From: Bathymodiolus brooksi
Taxonomy: Eukaryota > Mollusca > Bivalvia > Mytilida > Modiolidae
DNA: 64,000 bases
Reading direction: 5' to 3'
NCBI GenBank assembly: GCA_963680875.1
Contig: OY804585.1
Coordinates: 28,634,186 to 28,698,185, forward strand
The notes under the pieces are model-generated. The model worked only from the letters and a program-made list of their open reading frames with translations, did no database searches and was not told the origin of the DNA. The position numbers and the translations under genes are program-made. Below, in pieces: positions 44,501 through 59,500 of the stretch; the stretch's first letter is position 1, and the number at the start of each line of letters is the position of its first letter.

Positions 44501-47500
44501 CACCATCAATAGTCATTTTTTCATCCGAGGAAATGCAACCTTCATTCACTGAAACCTTAAATGAAACTATTACCTTTAGAACAACAAGTTTGATGTCATC
44601 ACAAGTAGTGTCGTCTGCTTCAGTGGAAACACCCTTGAATATGTCTCTGGTTATGACGCCATCAACATATTTTTTTAAATCATCGCAGGGAGTGTCGTCT
44701 GTTGTCATGGAAACATCATTCAACATGACAACAGTCATAATGGAACTGACCACATCTGTAAGTACTTCCAAAGTAATTTCTACTGATGTGGTGGATGTGA
44801 TCAATTCAACATATTTATTGATAGAGCCGTCGTCTGTTTTGACATCACGCTCAGTGGATACAACAATGGAGTCAGCATCAACATTTTCCACAATAGATTT
44901 GCTCAAAAATGCAAGTGAATCAATCACATCCTTGCCTTCAATTGAAATATCATCATCTTCAATGGATGCTAATTTATCACAAAGTGTCATTAAATCTGAA
45001 CTTATTTCTTCCTCTTCAACTATTATAGCTGTGCCGATAAATAGCAGTGAATCTACTGTTGCATTTTCAAAAATTGAACCATTAACTTCTGATGTTTCAA
45101 CTAACATTGTGTCAGCAATAATTTCAACCACTGTTGGAATTCTAACAGAGAGTCCCTCCACGTCACAGTCCACGATACTAGACTTACCCACAAGCACTGG
45201 TGTGTCATTTACGTCACGGATACTAACATCTGATCTGATTACCTCGTCAATTGTTGAAATGTCTAGTTCTGTTTCTATGACAACAGCTGTGCCTACCTCC
45301 ATGCCGACAGCAACTAGTATTCCAACAACCGAACCAACAACAACTACTCCGACGACCACACCGACAACAACTACTCCCACGACAACGCCGAAGCCGACAA
45401 CACCAGATGTTGTGTCAACATACTGGGTAAAGACAGGTTAGTCAGAATATAAACAGAAGCAAACTAGAAAATTAAAAATATTAAATTCCTTAAAAATCTA
45501 AACTTGAAAAAGGTTGAATTTACGATAATACATAAGCATCGAAAGTGTAGTTTTATGTCAAGGAAGCAACAACACAGAGGTCTCCAATGTAATATTGATA
45601 AAAACCATTTATTTTACTATAATTTTTATCTATAGCTTCCATTAAAACTTGAGTCAAAGATGGTTGTTTTCCTTTTGAAAATTTCAACAATATCAATCTT
45701 TATTTATTATGCTGTAGAAAAAATCCCAGAATGCATTTGAATGTTGTATATAATATTAGTTAGTTGAATGTTTTATCATAAATGTAGTATTTGAGATGTG
45801 CATGATCCATTTTATCCCTGAATTCACATGTACATTCCCAGCTTAAAAAGAATATATAAGAATAATTTAGTATTTAATATTAACATAAAGAAAAGACAGT
45901 TTAAACAGCATGCATTCATTTATATGAATATGCATGAGGATTGATTAATAATTTATTTAAATGTCATTTATTGTAACATCCTCATTTCTCAGAGTTTCTC
46001 TGTCCACTTATGTCAAGTAGAACCCCTAACAAAATTACCTGTAGATTCTTGGGTTATAAAACAACATAATGATTTGATTGGATGCATCTCCAACAAAGAA
46101 GAACCAATCAGTAATGCATACAAGTCTGTATGTACATATGTATATCAGTATGTACACATTTTAGAAGGCAATCAAATTTTAAGGGTTAGGGTTATGGTGA
46201 TTAATGATTAACAATATTTCAGTTATATCGTGGCGGTCAGCTTATTGGTGGAGGAAACCACCGGCCTGCAGCAAGACACTGATAAACTTTATCACAAAAT
46301 GTTGTATCGAGTACACCCTGCCTGAGCGAGATTCAAACTCACAACGTTAGTGGTGATAGGCACTGATTGCATTGGTGGTTGTAAATCCAACTACCGTACG
46401 ATCACGACCACGTGCATCACTCCAGTGGCCCTGTGAATTCCAATCTAACATGGACACATATGGACATTAAGGAATTTGACAAATGAGGATTGTGTACTAA
46501 TTTAATTATACATTTTTGAGAAATTTAGTATTTTTATCCCTCATATTAAAACAGGTTAAAAAAAAATACCAGTAATAATCTTATCTCTGAAGATATTGTT
46601 ATATCAAGTCAAGGAGTAATTTACTCAAATTAATATATTTTATTTAATTATTCAAGTTACTTGTAATGGAAAACCTAAGTATCCTATTCATTTTAGAAAG
46701 TGGAGAAAAGTAGAGTGGTCTCCCTTTGTATCTTTCAAAGACCAATTACCTGACATAGTAAAGGGAGCTAACTTACTTTTGTTTTTCTCATCAAGTTAAT
46801 TTTAAAGGATTGATTTTTAAACTTTAGCTTAATTTTAGGTTAATTTGGAAATACAGGTAAGCAAATACATAAAATGAGAATAGTTAGTCCTCATTAGAAA
46901 ATACAATTATATTTATGTTTTTATATGACATCATTATATTTTCTACTGGTTTCCAGGAATTTTAGTACCAAAAACAGAGGATGTGACTACAATGACATTT
47001 AAAGTTAAGATGGAACAAGGTCTTGCTAAGGCATTTAACCTGGCTTTTCAGACACAAGAACAAGCGGGGAGACGGAGGAGAAAACGTTATGTGAAAATGG
47101 GAAATGCTGGTATTAATGTAAGGACTGTTTGATTGATTATAAATGGTTGCTATATGCTACTTTCAGACATGATCACCTTGAGTGAGGAAGATCATGGACT
47201 TCATCCTTTCTGCCGTCAAGCCTAAATACTATGAAATTGATATTTGCTGACTTTGCACTTATTAAGTACACATCATTAAGGAGAAAGAACAGAAACTGGC
47301 TGGTTAACAAACTGGATAATTTGTAGAGACATGTCTACTGCATACTGTTGAAAAATTGTTCACTTAGCTAAAAAAAAAAACCCAAACAAAAACAAATACT
47401 AACTCAACTATATAAGGAGTGGGAGGAGGATACAAGTCAAGCACACCATTGTTAAGCTTTGTGTAAACTTACAAGAAGATAGTTGGTAATATTATTGACT

Positions 47501-50500
47501 ATCAATCAACTTGTTAAAAAAAACTAAGGTTCTCCTCCCTCAGGCATATGTGACCTTAGCCGATTTTGGCTATCCTATTTAGGCCCTTTAGTTTTATTGC
47601 TCCCAAAACTTTAAATTATTTGGCTTTCCAATCTTTTGATTTTAAGCTTCACCCGATGATGGTTATTCCAATCTTTTGATTTTAAGCGTCACCTGATGAA
47701 GGTTATTCCAATCTTTTGATTTTAAGCGTCACCTGATGAAGGTTATTCCAATCTTTCGATTTTAAGCGTCACCTGATGAAGGTTATTCCAATCTTTCGAT
47801 TTTAAGCGTCACCTGATGAAGGTTATTCCAATCTTTCGATTTTAAACGTCACCTGATGAAGGTTATTCCAATCTTTCGATTTTAAGCGTCACCTGATGAA
47901 GGTTATTCCAATCTTTCGATTTTAAGCATCACCTGATGAAGGTTATTCCAGAAATATGTGGTGCACACTAAATTTGATATCAACATTTGTATTGTAAGTA
48001 AGTTATTTTTAACCCTAAGTGAGCAACTTTTTTTTAAGATATTTTATGGTAAGAACAAGTTACTTGTTGAAAAGATGATGATCTGTTTTGTGCTAGGTCA
48101 ACATGCCAATTTGGATTTTTATAGTGCCAGCTGATTGTGTTCAACATGTTGCCCCACTCAGATACATTATCCTGACTCCGAGCCAACCAGTCTTTCTTCT
48201 TCCTCCTTATTTCTGCAGGCTTAGCAGAGATGCAGCCAATATTGTATAGTCATCGGTTTGATTCTATAGGGGATGGAACCCATCGTCTACCACATTTGAG
48301 GCCTAGACGAGCAAATTAACCATTTGACCGTTGAGGCAGTTTTTATTTTAATAGGTTAAGCTGCAATATATACATTTGTGCATTGTAAAGGTAGCTAGAC
48401 AATTTTATATACACCAAACATGTCACAGTACTCTTGAAAATAAAAGAATAATTAAATCTTAAATATAAAAACAATTAATCAATCTGACAAGATTTGAAAA
48501 TGTTAAACAAGTGAAAAATGATAAATACTTAAGAGCTCTATAGTGTAACATCTGGTAGGATTGCTCTAAGACATTGATTTTGACATGTAAAATTATAGAT
48601 GAGGTAATCATTTTGTCAATGGTGGAATTATTTCTTCATTTTTCTACACGTTTAATAAAAATATTTACAACTTACTATTTAAAGAGATAAAAATTTGTAA
48701 TTTTAATAATAATTATACAAAAAAAATTGAGTAAATTTTTTGTTACCAAGAAGGAAAAAGAATCTTATTTGTTTAGCTGTATAATTGATATTTTCTTAAT
48801 GTTTAAATTCATAGTTAGAGAAAAAATGTTGACTTAATAAACTTTTTGTTAAAAATAAAATTTGAAGAATTTTTTTTTTTAGCACGTTATTTTGAATTTT
48901 TTGCTTTTGAAACAGAATGTGGTATTTGCTCAGAACATCTATTGATGGAATGTCATGAGTTAGCTCCCTTTGTTAAGGTTGCATCAATTTTAATGTACAC
49001 TGTATTTCAATGGTTAGATTTTTATAGAACCTCATTTTAGCAATATGGAAAATTATATTGAAATTTAAAAAAAATTAAATCAAGTAATTAAAATGTAGAT
49101 ATCAAATTTAGTACGTACGACGCATTTCAGGGATAACCTTCATCAGGTACGCTCAAAATCGAAAGATTGGAAAACCAAATAATTTAAAGCTTTGGAAGAA
49201 ATAAAACAAAAGAGCCCAAACAGGATAGCTAAAATAGGCTACGGTCACCTATACCTGAGGGAGGAGAACCTTAGTTTGATTAATAATTACATTATTTAGG
49301 AACTGTAAATTTCAGTAATAAATATATCTAATGAACTATGTCAGTGCCGAAGCATTGACTAGTGGGCGAATGATACCGTCGGGGACTAAAAACAACCTTC
49401 TTTTTAATATTTTGGTCTATCCAATGCACTAAATTGATATGATATCCTAGACTTTTATCATAGTTAAAAAGTTCTCCAAATAATATTTATGTAATAATGT
49501 TGTTGGAAACTGGCAATTTATGTAAATATTTTTCGTATCTGATCATATTTCCTGACCCTCTAGGGGAGGGAAATATGTAATCAGAAAAGGAAATATTTTT
49601 GCATATTACCAGATGATGTCAACATTGTTGTTCTTATTATACCGAATGTCGTAGTTTCTATACGTCACAGTTAAAGGTCAAAGGTTAAGTAATATTACCG
49701 AGCTACCCAGGTAATCTGTCGCTTTTACTATCATTCTATAAAGAAGTTCTTAAAATATATATCAAATATCATCAGTACAAATAATGCTATAAAAACATAC
49801 ATAAAATATAATTGATAATATCAACAAAATCGTCAAAAAAAGATTCATCATTGTGTGTACATCATCTGATGAATGCTAGTACTTATATAAGATTTTTGAA
49901 TGATCTTTTGATATTTAACAGTAATATAACGCTACCTTACACATTAATATTTTATTACATTGATTGATCAGAGTTAGATTTAGATCTACCTGAAGTATTA
50001 TAACCTGTAATTAGCAGGTAAATTGTTCAAATCCGTATATTTGTCTGTTGTGAAGTTCTAAATATAAACCTAATGTCTTCTTAATTTGAAAAGGGTGGGT
50101 TCTGTTAAAAAAATATTCAATAATTTGAATGAATTAAGGAAGCTGAATTTGGCGTAAACTGTAAAAGATGTATTATTTGTGTTGTTTCAATTTTCTCTAT
50201 CTTCATTAGGGTAGGGGTCAGGGAAAGGTGTTTTACCCCACTTTCAACAATATTTCAGTTATATCGTGGCAGTCAGTTTTATTGGTGAAGAAACCGGAGT
50301 ATCCGGAGAAAACCACAGACCTGTCGCAAGTCACTGACAAACTTTAACGTCATAACAGCCAATTTTTTGGCACAATTTAAACACGGTAGATAATTGATTT
50401 CTATGTAGAATATTTCTATATCACATATCAAAATCGTAAAAAAAAAAAATCATCAGCATGAAAAGGTAAAAATGAAAATTTCCATCCCAATTCAATTTTC

Positions 50501-53500
50501 ATTAGTGAACATAGAAACAATACATATTTATGCCGTATATCGTTAACAACAACAATACATGATTATGTAAACAAAGCCATATAAACATAGATACATTGGA
50601 ATATGGGATATTACATTTATTTTCTGTGGAAGAATTTAAATTCATGGATCCCAATTTTCTTTGATTGCTCATAAAAAACATATTCGTTGATTCTTAAATT
50701 TGTGGACTTGGAATTCCCAAAACGCTAACGTATGCATAGGCTGGTTTTTTAGTGGCTAGGGTTGGGGCTATATGGTGTTTAATGCCACTTTCAACCATAT
50801 TTCAGTTATATTATGGCGGTCAGTTTTATTGATGGAGGAAACCAGAGTAACCGGAGAAAACCACTGACCTGCCAGAAGTCACTGACAAGCTTTATCACAT
50901 AATGTAGTATCGAGTACAACTTGCCATGAGCGAGATTCGAACTCACAATAGGCACTGATTGCATAGATAGTTGTAAGTTCAACTACCATAGGACCATGAC
51001 CACGACGGCCTCTTTTCCGAATTAAAGCAGTAGCTTTTACAACATCTACATACTAGTATTCATAAAAAGGCTTTTACCACAATTATTCATTATAACTGTA
51101 ACAATTTGAAACAGTGTTAACCAAGTAAACCACTTTACCCTGCAGTCATGTGATTTTAAGTACAGTAAAATCTGTCTAAACCAAACCCTGAATAAACCAG
51201 AATAATGTATAAACCAAACTTTAACTAAAGTCCCAATGTAGGAAATCTTTGTTAATTTAACCTGCATAATACAAACACCAGTCTGTTCCGAACACAAAAG
51301 TTTGTCCAAAGGAGGTTTGGTTTAGAGAGGTTTAAACTGTACTAATAAAGGAATCAAATAAATTTCAGTGTTATTTAGTCAAGGACCTAAAAGAAAAGCT
51401 TTTCTGGTACCTGATTCATGTAGAGCCAACAGTAAGAAGAAGTAACAGTATAAGACGTGAAAACAATCAGTAAAATTTGGCAGTTTTTTTTACTTTTGGA
51501 CTTTAATACATTGCAGGATAAAAACTATGCATACAAGACAGGCCAAGACCATGTACACATATATTGTTTATATAGGCAGTGGTTCTATTCTACTGTAGAC
51601 TGAAAATAACTAGGTTGGCCAGAAATACAGGATGCACAAAATAAACTGCATCCAATCTTAGTGACAATCTTCTATAGAATCACCAACTGTTAATAATTGA
51701 AAGGTATTTTTTCCCTTTATTATCCCCTCGCCAACGAAGTTGCGAAGGGATATAGTAACGCTACCTTCCGTCCTTCCGTAACATCCTTGTGAACACTCTA
51801 AAATCAACATCCTTCAATGGATTTTGACCAAACTTGGTACATACTTAGTCCTTAAGATAAGCTGGAACCCTATGGATTTTCATGGTCAAAGGTCAAGGTC
51901 ACTGAGTCAAATTTTTATCATGTAACATCCTTGTGAACACTAGAATCAACATCCTTCAATGGATTTTGACCAAACTTGGTACATATTTAGTCCTTAAGAG
52001 AATCTGGAACCCTATTGATTTTCAAGGTCACCGGGTCAAATTGTTAGGCGAGGGGATACGCCACGCTTTGCATTGTCCTTGTTGAATTCTTTGCAGGTAA
52101 CCGAGGTAACTAGGACAACAGGAACCACACATGTATCAGTAGGGTACACAGTAGACAAAGATGGCAGCCCTCTTTCAGCCACGGAGGCTGTTACAGCAGC
52201 ATCATCTATTAGTGATTTAATAGTATTATCTCCCTTTATCTTTACAGGTAACCGAGGTAACTAGGACAGCAGGAACTACAGATGTATCAGTAGGATACAC
52301 AGTAGACAAAGATGGCAGCCCTCTTTCAGCCACGGAGGCTGTTACAGCAGCAGCATCTATTAGTGATCAGATGATGGCCATCAAGCTTGGATATGAAGTC
52401 AGTTCAAAGGCAGAAAGTAAGACTAGTTACAACAGAGATTGGTCAACAGGGGTTACCTTGGTCACAGTTAGGTCAATATACGTATACAGAGCCAATAAGG
52501 AAATGCATTCAGTTTTTATTAACTAAATATGGGATACATGAATTTGCATACAAATTGATAAAAAAAATCTTTTATTGAAAGACAAATAAAATGCAGTGAT
52601 TCCAAACTGACCAATTGAAAATGAGCATTATCCATAGTGTTTTGTTTCCTTGATTTTATGCACTGGATTAAATAACAATTTACAATTCTTTCAGTGTTTC
52701 AGCTAGACTTTGAAATCTTCAGGACAATTGCCAGTTTTATCAAAATTTCTTCAGGACATTCTTTAATAATTAAACTAATTTGCATAAAGCTCTTCAGGAC
52801 AATTTGAGAAATAGGTGCCTAGCTGAATAAATTTTTTTATGAGATTATTATGAAAAGAAAGTTAAGCAGTGATGGTTAACAATTCCACCAATATCAACAA
52901 AACAAACAATCACCTCTCATCTTAACTCACTGAACACAAAAAAGGGGACCATGATAGATGACTTTGGAAATCCAGATCCTGACTTGGGACAGCCACAAAA
53001 ATGTGTGTGGGTTAAACAGTTAATGGGATTTCAACCCTCCCCTCTTGATAACTGGATATCCAAAGGCAATACATGTAATAAACAATGTACCTTTTATGTA
53101 TCATGCTGTATTCCTGCACACTTACACACACACATTACCTGGAGAAGAAAGATTACATAATAAAACCATACCTGTATTTGGTTTTAAGAAGGATTCCATA
53201 CAGTATCAGTAATTTAGAAATAGATTTACCGACATGAAATTGTATCTCTATACAGAGCTCAAAATACAGTCAAACATGTCCTTTGTGACCTACAATGGGA
53301 ACATTAAAATAGGATCACATAAGAAAGATGTTCACTTAATACAGGTTTAATTAATATGCAAAGCACTGAAGGGAAATTAAAATAAAGGTCACATGATACA
53401 AGTTATTGCTTAATAGAGGTGGTCACTAAAGCAGATCTGACTGTAATCCAATATAAGACGTGTCTTCAATAAAATAAAATAATCAGAATGAAATCGGATA

Positions 53501-56500
53501 ATTTCTGCAGTATTGATGTTCTGCATCTACTAACACATGGGTGTGACAAGATAAATTATTCATAGAAATCTTTCCTTTATTCAAGCTTATGTGACAACCC
53601 AGTCTACAGTTTCTGAAGATCCTTCATTATTGTGGATTGTTGGGGCTGTTGTCGGTCCTGTAGCGTTTGTTGTCATAGTGATTTGGATTGTTGTGTGTAT
53701 AATATACTGTAAGAATAAAAGGGTACCAAACACCAAGACCCTGGACTCGGAGGGTGATCCACCACTCCTCAGAATGACATCACCAGCAGGAGAAGATGGG
53801 GTAATCATAGGATTTATTTTATAATATCTAATGTTTCAAACATATCACTTCAGCCCTGAGCTTCAACTTGTTTTATTGGTGATGTAATGGTTAGCATGCT
53901 CGCCTTCGAGTGTGATAGATCATGGGTTCAAGCCCCGATCTGGTCAAACCAAAGACTATAAAATTGGTATTTGTTGCTTCTCCGCTAAGCACGTAAAAGA
54001 GCAAAAACTGGCGACATGTCTATCCGCAGACTGTTGTGTCAGTGAGCTAGCACTATAAAAATCCAACTAAGCATGTTGATCTAGTACAAAGCGGACCTCA
54101 TCATCATTTCATTCAAAATTATCATGTTCTTGCCTTGATATAACTAAAAAGTTGCTGAGTTGGCATTAAACAACAATCACTCACTGTTTTGTTAATTCAT
54201 AAAGGGAGATACGTCACTACTTTTGTTTACACTTTTGATGTAAATTGATGTATTTAATGCTATTGTCTTATTTATTGAACCGTTCAATATTTTGAGTGTT
54301 TTTATACCAGCAACGTTAAACAAACCAAATCAGGAGGTATGCACAACTAATATTTTGATGCTGTACACTTCTGTACTGCAACATTTCATTATTATAAAAT
54401 GATCAATTTAAATATTATTAAATTATAGTGTTAGACTTTCTGTGTTAAGGATTTTATGGAGGGAAATTTATACTATGTATTTTTCAAAAATCTTTCCTTG
54501 GTCTAGACAGTGTCAATATATTGTATATATTGTGTTTTGAAAATCAAGGGAAGCAATCACTTTTTATACTCCTGTTCCTGGTTGATTTGATTTTGGTGTT
54601 TAATTCCACATTCAGCAATATTTCAGCTATATCATCGCGACCAGTTTTAGTGGTGGAAGAAGCCGGAGAGAACCACCGACCATGGGCAAGCAACTGGTAA
54701 ACTTTATCATTTGCGGCTGCGAGTCGAGTGTATTTTTTTTTGGAAATTACAAAGCCGGGCGTGAACCCATGCCGTATTGGTGATAAACTTGTATGAGTTT
54801 TTAGGTAATCCAACTACCTAACTCATTCAGCCCCCCTGTTCCTGGTTGAAGATATATAACTTTAATGCATGAATTGTGTTGATTTTATCTGATTACTTTG
54901 AGGAAGATGTAATATATAAAATAACGGCAGTTATGAAGGTCAAGACAGATATTATTGCTAATATACCAGCGAGTCTGATAGGACGAGCTGTTATACTAGT
55001 AATAATGTATGTCAAAACCTTCAAAAGTGACGTTATTGTGTATATCGGTTACATCAAAATGTATTTGATGCCACACTGACTGATTATTTTCAATATCATT
55101 CAGTATGATGATGTATCTTTGTAAAATCAGAGGAAGAAATGCATAAATTACTATTAATACATAAACTTACTATATATTAAATAGAAAAAAAGACTATTTT
55201 CAAATAAAAATTGAGAATTAATTTATCCTGATCTTTGTAATAATTACCGTAATGTACAGGTGGAAGAAGGACAACAGTACGATAAGGTCAGTGAACAGGA
55301 AGCCAATGGAACGTCTGCTTACAAAGTGACGTCACCAAAGAAACAGAAATACAAACTCAACCAAAATGAAGATCTCTATTCTGAAGTTAAGAAACATAAA
55401 CGTCCAGTGTCCAGTAAATCATCTGACAAAACAAGGTATAAATATAAAAAAAGTTAAAGAAATGAGATTAATGTAGTGAAATAGATTCTGAAAATAAAAA
55501 TAAAACAAAAATTGGACAAATTCATGTTCCAAGAAATGAAGGGTTTATTCTGATCATCACATTTCCTCTTTTCGAGTAAAACATGTTGAAAGAAAATTTG
55601 TCAAACTAGATCCAAAAAGCTAGAAAATGATGGCATATGGGTTTTCCATTTTCTGTTTTTTGCAACAATGAGTACTTTCATCTCTGTGTTCCATAATTTT
55701 TTCTTGTGTTCAAAGTTTTTGTACCAAAACTGAGGTAAAATTTCATATTCTTACCACAGTAATATTTATGTAGGTTAGTTTTCTTTGTAAGCAATACTTA
55801 AGTCTCTCTATTTTGTTTAAAGATTTAATAATATAATAGATTTTACGAAAAAGGATTTTGCAAAATGCATCTGAAACTCAAACAAAGGAAGAGAAGTTTC
55901 ATCACTGTTCTTTTGAATAAACGGTAGAGAAAACCGAAGGGGCAATCAAGAATGGGCAATCCAGAGACACTGGCATTATTCGGCACACAAGACACAGGAA
56001 GAAAACAAACAAAAAAACACAACATAACACAGAAATCTAAAATAATGAGCAACACAGACTCCACTAAAAAAACGGGGATGAACCTAATTATTTGTTATGG
56101 GTAAGCAGTTCTGCTTAAATTAAGCATTGTTTTGTTTCCATGTACAGATTTATTAAGTTTTTTGTTACCTTTATTTTTATATTTCTAGGTCAGATGGTGA
56201 GTCTTTGAATGTCATATCAGAAGATGGAGATAAAACTAAGAGAAAGAAACAGAAACAAAAAAGAAGTAGTCAGGCTGGTAATATTATCATTATTACTGCT
56301 GTAAATTAAAAGAATACTAATTTTAGTTGTTGAAAAGAAAGATAACTTTGAATATTGTTGTTATTAACAGTTATGTCCCCTTGATACAGCATTAGAGCAT
56401 TAGGAACCGTCGTGATCGTGATCGTATGATAGTTAGATTTACAACTACCTGTGCAATCAATGCCTATCACTGCTAATGTTGTGAGTTTGAATCCTGCTCG

Positions 56501-59500
56501 ATACAACATTATGTGATAAAGTTTGTCATAACTTGTGACAGGTCGGTGGTTTTCTCTGGGTACTCCGGTTTCCTCCACCAATAAAACTGACTCCCACGAT
56601 ATAACTGAAATATTGTTGAAAGTGGCATTAAAAACCATAAACCAACCTGTAAATTAAAAGGATGATGATTTTAGTTGTTGAAAAGAAAAATAACTTTGGA
56701 TAATATTGCTATTAAGAGTTATGTCCCCTTGATACAGCATTATAATGTGTTTGTACATACACTTACAGTCCAACTTTGTTGTGTCGAGGGTCAAAAGGAC
56801 TGTGTATTTTAGTTCTAATTATGGAGTATTTGAGTGTAAATTAAGCCAACAATAACTATGACATATAGCTATAACTTATAACATATTCTAACTTCTAGAT
56901 AACTTCATCGGTTAGGTCAGGACCCAGGTGGCTCAATGAGTTAGGTAGATGGATTACCTAGCAACTCATACAAGCCTATCACCAATACAGCGTGGGTTCA
57001 CGCCCGGCTTTGTAAATCACAAAAAAGGGTACACTCGACTCGCAGCCTCATGTGATACAGTTTACCAGTTGCTTGCCCATGGTCGGTGGTTCTCGCCAGG
57101 TATTCCGGCTTCTTCCACCACAAAAACTGGTTGCCATGATGTAGCTGATATATTGCTGAAAGTGGCATTAAACACCAAAAATCAAAATCAAATAAAATCA
57201 TCGGTTAGGTCAAGCCAAAGACTATAAAATTGATATTTGTTGCTTTGCCTCTAAACACACAGTATTAAGGTGTAAGAGGAAAGACCGCATGGCCCAGAAG
57301 TATGATAATGTGTCTGAGTGGGACGACTTGTCTACCCATGGCCCAGAAGTATGATAATGTGTCTGAGTGGGACGACTTGTCTACCCATGGCCCAGAAGTA
57401 TGATAATGTGTCTGAGTGGGACGACTTGTCTACCCATGAACTGTTGTTTCAGTGAGCTATCACTATAAAGATCCAACTGTGTTTGTTGGTCTAGTACAAA
57501 GTGGAGATCATCATCATTTCATTGAATGTAACTTATTCTCACCATGATAAAGATGAACAATTGGTCATTTGGTGTTAAACAACAATTACCCACTCACTAC
57601 AACTTCAAATCATCCAATAAAAGGACACATAACAAAGCTTGACTGAAATGTTAAATATTTCAGAGTTTTATCTAGTTAACATTTTTATTATTTCTGTACA
57701 GTTGATGAGGTTTTTATTATAATTAACATTTTTTATAATCTCTCTATAGTTGCTGGTTCAGAAGATCCAGATGTTTATTATAATTATTATTTTTTATAAT
57801 CTCTCTATAGTTGCTGGTTTAGGAGATCCAGATGTTTATTATAATTAACATTTTTTATAATCTCTCTATAGTTGCTGGTTTAGAAGATCCAGATGTTTAT
57901 TATAGTTAACATTTTTTATAATCTCTCTATAGTTGCTGGTTTAGAAGATCCAGATGTTTATTATAGTTAACATTTTTTATAATCTCTCTATAGTTGCTGG
58001 TTTAGAAGATCCAGATGTTTATTATAATTAACATTTTTTATAATATAGTTGCTGGTTTAGAAGATCCAGATGTTTATTATAATTAACAATTTTATAATCT
58101 CTCTATAGTTGCTGGTTTAGAAGATCCAGATGTTTATTATAGTTAACATTTTTTATAATCTCTCTATAGTTGCTGGTTTAGAAGATCCAGATGTTTATTA
58201 TAATTAACATTTTTTATAATCTCTCTATAGTTGCTGGTTTAGAAGATCCAGATGTTTATTATAATTAACATTTTTTATAATCTCTCTATAGTTGCTGGTT
58301 TAGAAGATCCAGATGTTTATTATAATTAACATTTTTTATAATCTCTCTATAGTTGCTGGTTTAGAAGATCCAGATGTTTATTATAATTAACATTTTTTAT
58401 AATCTCTCTATAGTTGCTGGTTTAGAAGATCCAGATGTTTATTATAATTAACATTTTTTATAATCTCTCTATAGTTGCTGGTTTAGAGGATCCAGATGTT
58501 TATTATAATTAACATTTTTTATAATCTCTCTATAGTTGCTGGTTTAGAAGATCCAGATGTTTATTATAGTTAACATTTTTTATAATCTCTCTATAGTTGC
58601 TGGTTTAGAAGATCCAGATGTTTATTATACTTAACATTTTTTATAATCTCTCTATAGTTGCTGGTTTAGAAGATCCAGATGTTTATTATAATTAACATTT
58701 TTTATAATCTCTCTATAGTTGCTGGTTTAGAAGATCCAGATGTTTATTATAATTAACATTTTTTATAATCTCTCTATAGTTGCTGGTTTAGAAGATCCAG
58801 ATGTTTATTATAATTAACATTTTTTATTATCTCTCTATAGTTGCTGGTTTAGAAGATCCAGATGTTTATTATAATTAACATTTTTTATAATCTCTCTATA
58901 GTTGCTGGTTTAGAAGATCCAGATGTTTATTATAGTTAACATTTTTTATAATCTCTCTATAGTTGCTGGTTTAGAAGATCCAGATGTTTATTATAATTAA
59001 CATTTTTTATAATATAGTTGCTGGTTTAGAAGATCCAGATGTTTATTATAATTAACAATTTTATAATCTCTCTATAGTTGCTGGTTTAGAAGATCCAGAT
59101 GTTTATTATAGTTAACATTTTTTATAATCTCTCTATAGTTGCTGGTTTAGAAGATCCAGATGTTTATTATAGTTAACATTTTTTATAATCTCTCTATAGT
59201 TGCTGGTTTAGAAGATCCAGATGTTTATTATAATTAACATTTTTTATAATCTCTCTATAGTTGCTGGTTTAGAAGATCCAGATGTTTATTATAATTAACA
59301 TTTTTTATAATCTCTCTATAGTTGCTGGCTTAGAAGATCCAGATGTTTATTATAATTAACATTTTTTATAATCTCTCTATAGTTGCTGGTTTAGAAGATC
59401 CAGATGTTTATTATAATTAACATTTTTTATAATCTCTCTATAGTTGCTGGTTTAGAAGATCCAGATGTTTATTATAATTAACATTTTTTATAATCTCTCT

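Noticed and set aside
44289..45380. 363-codon open frame on the minus strand
   Set aside because: It is the antisense shadow of the Ser/Thr-rich exon, open because of its biased codons; valine-rich low complexity, no domain.
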